In this document: one piece after another, positions 56,901 to 64,000 of the stretch
Position numbering within the stretch: position 1 is the first letter of the stretch
Layout of the letters: every line of letters starts with the position of its first letter
Assembly (NCBI RefSeq): GCF_050908995.1
Contig: NC_135123.1
Span: forward strand, 11,780,001-11,844,000
DNA: 64,000 nt
Reading direction: 5' to 3'
DNA from: Andrena cerasifolii
Lineage: Eukaryota; Arthropoda; Insecta; Hymenoptera; Andrenidae
Position numbers and translations under genes: made by a program
Notes under the pieces: model-generated
Database searches by the model: none
The model's input: only the letters and a program-made list of their open reading frames with translations
What the model was told of the DNA's origin: nothing

Positions 56901-59900
56901 AACTTTCAAACTCGCGAGAAATTAAGTACGGTTAGAAGAATTTTCATGCAAAATTTCACAGAATGTAACAGTACCAGTGCATAGATACATGGGTAAGTGG
57001 AAACTTCGAATCTTTCCCTACTCAATATTTTTTTGAATTTTTAATGGGAGAACAGAATTACTTATCATGCATAATATTAAGTAACCAGACATTTTCTAAC
57101 AATTTGCAAGCAATTACGATTTCCACACACGTTGCTCTCTCACAGTTAGTTCATTGTATGGTTGAATCGTGTGATAATCTCCGCAGGTATATTCCTTAGC
57201 TTCGAGATTCGTTCGGTTGCGCGCCTTACGTGTATTTCCTTCTATTCTTTTTGTATTACTTACTCGAGCCTATTTCTTAAAATCGCGGCCGATTCAAGGG
57301 GACTTCGTTTAATTATTTATCGAAATCCATGTGCCAGACAACTAGTTAACAATGCAGAATACATCGAATCGTGCAACAATGGTTTTGAAGCAGCATCCCC
57401 TTGCCACTTTTGATTGGTAAATTATAAAATTTCTTCTGTCATTAGAGGACATAGAATTTTTCAGCGATATGATCTATGAAATTAATTTCGTTTAAGGTAG
57501 CTCCTAACCAACTATGTTAGTCAAATTAGAGTTGAGTAATAAATGATAAATATAAAGTAGTATGATACTATTGAAATAATAATAATAATTTTTAACATCA
57601 TGTATATATATTTTAAAAAATTCAATGTTAATATAAATAATTGTAATACGAAAATAGAATATTTTTTAATTCGTTAGCATAGAAATGTCAGAAAAAATGT
57701 TCATATGAATTTGAATCGTCGTTCGCTATTTAAATGTCTGAACACATCGATTGTGCGGCGTTGCCACCTTGATTGCTCTAGTTTTGCAGAAATTAATAAA
57801 TTCATTTCCTAACATTTCGATGTACTTTTGTGCCAATTTTGGTACACTTCTTGAATACAGTTTACCTGTTTCAGAAGAAAAACTGAACTACAACCCTCTT
57901 TTTATCGACTCTGCCATGTGCCATTGTGGTAAAATGCACCAGCTTTAATTAACAATTTCTCGATAACTATGTGGTAAATCGATTTTAAACTCTGTACAAG
58001 GATTTCTTGTATTCCAAATTAGTTTTGAACGAAATTTGAAAGAATTCTCGAATTTAGTAGATTATCCAGTAACCAACTTAATCGAAAAACAAGCTCGCCA
58101 AGTTCTAGCAATAATTCACCGATTAGAGAAGAACCTCTGTTCCCAGCATAATTCCTTCCCGACCACGATGGTAACGCGTTCGAATATATAATTAAATGAA
58201 AACAGCCCCGAGTACAGAGCTTCTGGCATTTAAGAATCTGCAAATGTTTATAACACAAACTAGCGAACACGGGCGTAACGAGTGCCCGCAGCAAATCTGG
58301 ATCAAATAATTCGATTGGAAACAAGGAAACGAGGGTGGAGCGTGAATACGTATGCCGCGGATCGAAGGGAAATTTTTGCGCGAGCGAACGTGCTGCAAAC
58401 GAGCACGATTACAGGACAAACATTCGAGTGCACTGCAATTGCGGCTAAATTGATACGATGGTACATAAGGACGTGGTTATCTGATACGGCGGGCCGAGTT
58501 TTCATTTTTACGCTCTGCGCATCGGATAGCGAGCCACTGTGGGCCAGCCGCCAAGTTTATTCCTGTATTTCGAAGTTTCCCAAACTGTGATTGACCCCGC
58601 TGTGTATAATGTGTTATTACACGCCGCTGGCCGTGTGCAATCGCGAATATCGATGGCCTTTACGCCGCCCGAATACCGAAATTCCTCGACATCACTTTCG
58701 ACTTGGAAAGTATTACTTACACCGGCGGTATTCCACTCGTGTGTCGCCTTCCTACGCGACTCGCTCACTCGCGCCTCCTCGGGCTTTCAAAGTTTAAAGA
58801 AAAAAACCCGCGATACACCTTTCAGAATAATAATTAGAAGTTAAAATATTGATAAGATCCCTTCATGCCGCGATTTTGTAGTCGGACGCAACTCTCCACG
58901 TTCCTTCTTCGCGAAACTTCAGCGAAGTCACACTGAGCAGTACGCGACGCGATTTAAATTAGACAAGGGGACGGCGATTATGAGGAAACGTTGGAAGGTG
59001 AAGGGGGTAATAAAATCATCGTAACTTCACGAAGTAGGTACTACGGTATCTCAACCTGGGCGTTGCACACAGAATTCTCTAATGTATGTTTAAAATATTA
59101 AGATAGGTAGAGTCTAGTATCGAAGCTGTTTATGTGAGTGACTTGTGATTCAAAATGCAACGGGGATTGAAAAACCCTGCTCCCAGAAACTTAGGAAATT
59201 TTAGCTGCAGAAGGGCAAATGAAACGTGTCTACCGTACAATGCGTTAAGGTGTTTTCGCATTCGAACGTGCGGAAGCAACTCCCCGAAAATTCAAGTCGA
59301 TTAGGTCGCTTTACGTTCGCGTCGATTTATCGTCGGCGTAGTCTGGCATTAGAACACAGACTATCTTCTGCAAAATTTCCTCCCCTATCCACCGCGCTTG
59401 CCCCTTCTCCCCAATTGATCTATGTAAGTAATAGTTTCCCGGGGAATTTCCGTCTCGCTACTGTCGAAGCCAGATATTTATGGATATGGCGCATAACTCG
59501 CGGGAACCTTTTCATTGACGTCCCGCTCCCTTTTTCACGGGAATAAAATAAAGCTTGTCGCGACACGTATTCCGCGTTCCATCGAGGCTCGTGTACAGAT
59601 CCAGGCTGGAAAGTATTATCGGTTAAAGTGAACACTCTCGACAGCTTTATCGAATGAAACGCAGTCGAATAGATTCAGGAAAGCCGCGGCCGCGTGATAA
59701 AAATATGAGTCACGGTGGATTACGGATTTGAGGGGCAGACGGGACGCAACGTGGATTGGAAGTGACAAAGTGAGGGGAATGTAGACGTGCGAAATTAAAC
59801 ACCGAACGGTCCATTTAGTGGCCGAAAATTTGCATGCTACGAGAAAACAGGAAGACACCAAAGGGATTCATTGCTGCATCATTTAATGACACAGTACCGC

Positions 59901-62900
59901 ACAGCTTTTCGCTTGGAATATCTTTTTTAGAGGGGGCAGTGCTCTATTATCGATTCGCTTGAAAGAGATCGCTGTGGATGCTGCAGTATTCCATTTTCTG
60001 AAGCTCTTGGACAAAGGGAGGACGATCAACTTTTCACTTTAGCCCACTAAAAAATGAATGCCTTTCTCCGAGCTGGAATTTGAAAATCCATGGCACCGTG
60101 AGAAATGCGCAAACAATAGAGCGCGCTGCGACCGAACAATATATCGAAGTTTGATTTTTCAGCAGTAACAAGCTGCAGTGCAAATTTGCACTTCGTTCCC
60201 CGGGTTGCGGAATAGACTTTCCGGCCGCTGGAAACTTGAAAACGCGATCGCTGAATAATATAGCGCGCTTTAAGTGCGCAAACACGATTGAACATGATTG
60301 CGCGATTTCGCAATTCGGCCTGCCTTCGCTTCAATTTTTCACTGGGCTGTAATTAACGTTTCGATAGCTTTGCGCGCGATTACTATTTGTTAACAATTGC
60401 CAAGCACCGCGAGGTCTGCGCGACACGCAATTCCGGTGGTTATTATAACTTAAAACGATCGTAAATGAATAGGCGAAAGCTGCGGTGCATGAGCTCTGCC
60501 CAGCTTACCACCAGCAGCTTTCTCGTTTACCTTCCCTCTATAAATGCTGCCTGAATTTCGCGGAGGCTGCTCGATGATGGAAATAAGGTCCTGTTTATAT
60601 TAAACACTTTAGTGATTCATGATCCTATTTAAGACGTGTTCACATCTGTTTTCCTTTTTCGTTCGACAGTTCACGCTGCTTCGTTCTTGACAGTGACACG
60701 CACGCTTATCAGAGCCGATGGCATTAGAAAGGAAAACCACCGATCAGATATATTAACCCAGTTCAGAATGAATTTCCCTCCGGTTGTCTAGATATCTTCA
60801 GCTTTGATAAAGCTAATAAACACGCAGACGTGCAACGTGATCGTGTATAGTTCACTTATAGCACGAGTGAAACAATACTTTTACGAGACAATTTCAGGGA
60901 TAACGTCTGACTCGCCCAATTTATTATTGAACGCCGGCGAAGTTTCCGCAACTATCGACTCTACCATTCGAAAAGCCTTTAACACGGGGGCAACAGTGGG
61001 AAGTAAACTGGGAAACGTTTGGGGGGTTAATTTTCGCGCTTAGTTTAACGCTGCGCGTCGCCGACACCCGGTTATCGGGACGACGAGAACCCGTGGTTTA
61101 ACCCGCGGTGGAGGCTTGATTAATTAAAATTCAGGAGTTGGTAACGCGAACGAGATAACTTCCGGTTGTTGCCGCGTTTCGCGGGCGTCTGGAGGGGAAA
61201 AAAGTGGACGATAAAAATTAGCTTATGGAAGCGGCTTAGTTTGTGAATTACGGGTTACGAGAATCACGCGCAGTCGTGGAAACGATGATACCGGGCTCCG
61301 TAATTGGCGCGTCATAAATTAGGAAAGTTGCGAGCGCGTTTCCACGAGCGAGCTCGCTTGAACGTGAGAGAAAAAAAAAGAGAAATAAAAAAACCGTGGA
61401 TTTAGTTTGACGACTGCGAGAGGTGATTGCGCGCGGACATTCGGCGATAACGTATTTTAACCTATTTTTGGCGAAGAACCGCTGGCATCCGCGCGAATTC
61501 CATTCCCCTCGGTTCCCATGCCGCAGCACCATTGGATTGATTTTAATTAGTGTCTATGCTACTTGTTGCGAGGCGGATGTCGCGCGGTGAAACGTCCGTT
61601 GACGTATTCCGCGCTTACAACAAATTGCCACGGTTTCGGTGACATGATTGACGGTCGATTCTCATTAGCACATGTAACTAACGGAGCTAATTGCTAAGAG
61701 AACGAACGGTCCCCGTTTCGCGCTTAAATTGCCACGGGTGGCCGCAACCTAGTTATGCTCGTATGAATCAGTGCCCACTGTTTTCGTGACGAGCAAGAAA
61801 AGCTAACTGACTGAGATTAAGAAGAATCCTTTGATCCGCCCGGAGCGGGTTTCGGCGTGAACTTTGATAGAGCTAGCCTGGCCGCGTTAATTAGGGGGAG
61901 GAAAAAGCTTGGGGCGTCAGAACGTATCAAGTAACGAGGGTTGCAAATAGTTAACGAGACGCGGAAGGCTCGAGCAAGTACTACTAATGCCCAGCTGACC
62001 TAAATTAATCAGGATGACTATTCTCGGTGCACCAGAATGGCCGGCATTAAGAATTCCATAAAACCAGCCGAAGTTCGCACCCCGGCGCATCTGCATTTCA
62101 TTGTATCACGTTTCACCTGCAATTGCAGTGTATTAGGGCTTCAAAAATGGCACTGGTGGTTGCTGGAAAATAAACGAGCAGTGGATGCTTTTTAAAGATT
62201 TTTGTGGTTCATGCACTTGCTTCCGAAATATCTAGGTTTGCTGTTGGACGAAGAAACACCGCGGCAATGCAAGTGTTTCGCTTGATATTTAAACAATGAT
62301 TCACCGAGATTGCTGTATTCGTTACAATGTGACGATGCGCTGTTCATGAAGTTCAAGGAAAATCGTTGTTGAATAGCAAAATTATAGGCCCCGCTGTTTC
62401 GTATTCATCACTGCCCCTTCAAGTTCGCGTAGTGGCTTCATTCCGCGGGGCAGCGATGGTGTGGAGGGCTAGTGCTCTGAAAAGAAATTAAGTTAGATGA
62501 AGCGAAATGAGCACGTCTCGTCCTTGAGGATGAAAATTTGCAGGGATCGTTTTCGAAACAATAGCGCTGTAAATTCTGTCGCGGTAGAAGGATGAAACTG
62601 AGACGACAGAAGGGACAATTACTGCAGCGCCAGTCTGCACGGAAAACATTTTAATGGTGGCAATCAAGGCGCTATTATTAACCTCTTCAGTAACGGAACG
62701 ATAATTTCCATTGAACAGAAAATGGAAGAGAAGATTTGCGTGTGTTTAACTCGCTAATCTTCATTATCACAAAATATTCATCAGTGACTATTCAAATGGC
62801 AATCACCATATTTGTACACAAAACTGCTTGCGTTAAATCCGAAAGAAACAAATTTTAGGGACGAACCACCGCGGTGAATATTCATCGAAAGTACATTGCG

Positions 62901-64000
62901 CAGAAGCGCAATTTTTCTTTCCTTGTTTCGATGCCGCAATCAAAGCAGTAATCCTGTCAATTCCCTATGCATGACTGTGCGATGACGTTCACGTGCACCC
63001 CATCTTCCGCAAGCTGAGAATTCCTATTCGACTGCGATTTCTGTAACAGACAGGTTCATTTGACCCGCTGGATTTCTATATGAACCCGTGGCTGGTCAAA
63101 GAGACTCGAAACTCTCGGGCTGATTTATGTTTCATTTTCAGACGAGGACGAGTTATTCACGAACCTGGTCTTAATTGATCTTGCCTCAACGAATAATTTA
63201 TGGTGTCCACTAAATCATTGATCTTGAGTCAGTAACTGGAGCCTCGCGTGAAATTTTCATCTCCCTCTGCGGCTTCACTGATCGATACGAATAGGAAGTC
63301 TGGTCGATGTAACTTCAGGTGTGCTTGATGTAACGTTTCCATACCTGTGTAATCATAGAGGCTGGGGCGTGTTTAATAATTTTTCTGGTAGAAGCGAAAT
63401 TTCATAGACGCTGAATTATTATAACTTCCCTGCAGGAGTGCGTGATATTTCGTCGAAACGTGGTCGCGGCAATAGTGGAAGGTGTATTCTTTATTATTCG
63501 TTAAATTAGTAAATTGTACGGCGCTACACTTACGGTGTATCGATTAAACGCGGGAATAGGACGAAACGATTTCTAGTTAGATACCATCACTGCACCGACC
63601 CTGTTGAAACGAGAAACGGTCACGTTTTAGGGAAAGCAATTTGGCGCGGTCAAAGTTCAGAGCAATTTCGGAAAATATCTGAGGGTAAAGCCGAAGGGCG
63701 GCAATATAACGGCTTGCTGGGAAATATTGAAGTCGATATTAAATCAAAATTGCTTCGTATAAAATCTCTGTATTACGTAAAGATAGCAGAATTTTGAGAA
63801 TAATAATTGTTAATCGTACTAAATAATAAGAACACCAATGTCTGGTTAATTAATACATAGAAATCTAGTAAAACTGTAATTTTAATTTCAATGCGTTACA
63901 GAAGATTTTGCAGGGCAGCATTTCACAAATATTATATTAAAAACAGACTTTTAGTTACCATATTTCTCGTTTATATAACTGTTACACACATGTATCGTAT

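Larger units (their letters stand above)
42494..64000 (+). other. Putative first intron (incomplete), no further exon recognised
   Basis: From the donor to the window edge (21.5 kb) I find no exon that could follow the signal peptide: no immunoglobulin, fibronectin, leucine-rich-repeat or channel motif in any open frame. Two repeats are listed separately (43010-43243 and 47790-47988). The longest frames (44043-44495 minus, 49069-49494 plus, 52456-52863 minus) are unconvincing. Intron assignment is inferred from the donor alone. Confidence 0.5.

Overview
This is a window of an animal nuclear genome, and nearly all of it is non-coding. Base composition (AT-rich with GC-rich islands and no obvious CpG depletion), short scattered transposon remnants and a signal-peptide exon that opens into a very long intron all fit an insect; I favour a hymenopteran (bee or ant), but only as an inference from style. 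No bacterial operon, rRNA, intact tRNA or CRISPR array is visible. Most open reading frames in the window look like chance frames.

The only confident host coding sequence is one exon at 42382-42487 (+). It has a strong start context with an in-frame stop 12 bases upstream, encodes a 35-residue signal peptide start, and runs into a perfect GTGAGT donor in phase 1. A GC-rich leader or promoter region (about 41262-42381) lies before it, and the rest of the window (42488-64000) would be its first intron, with no acceptor exon that I can recognise. The gene is probably secreted or single-pass membrane. The phase-1 break after a signal peptide is common in immunoglobulin-family and other extracellular-domain genes, but I cannot name it. 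A second GC-rich island with strand-asymmetric purine and pyrimidine tracts at about 14860-16150 looks like another promoter region without a recognisable exon.

The rest of the structure is mobile DNA. At 2476-3123 there is a 5'-truncated RNase H-bearing non-LTR retrotransposon with a poly(A) tail and a 13-bp target-site duplication. At 27759-31314 there is a nearly contiguous 3.5-kb cluster: a TA-flanked terminal-inverted-repeat element, split by a 1.93-kb giant foldback element carrying its own 7-bp target duplication, 173-bp tandem units in both arms, a central hairpin and an exon-like cysteine-rich reading frame in the unpaired part; a third foldback element sits 21 bp beyond. Further elements are hairpin or MITE-like sequences at 1251-1547, 39127-39385 and 39820-40134, a dispersed repeat pair (about 32274-32971 and 40426-40707), a tRNA-derived SINE-like head at 31721-31792 and a partial relative of the 27.8-kb element at 47790-47988.

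Layout: 1-3136 repeats and the LINE fragment; 3137-14860 featureless; 14860-16150 GC-rich island; 16150-27758 featureless; 27759-32971 transposon-rich; 32972-39126 featureless; 39127-40707 repeats; 41262-42487 gene 5' end; 42488-64000 putative first intron.
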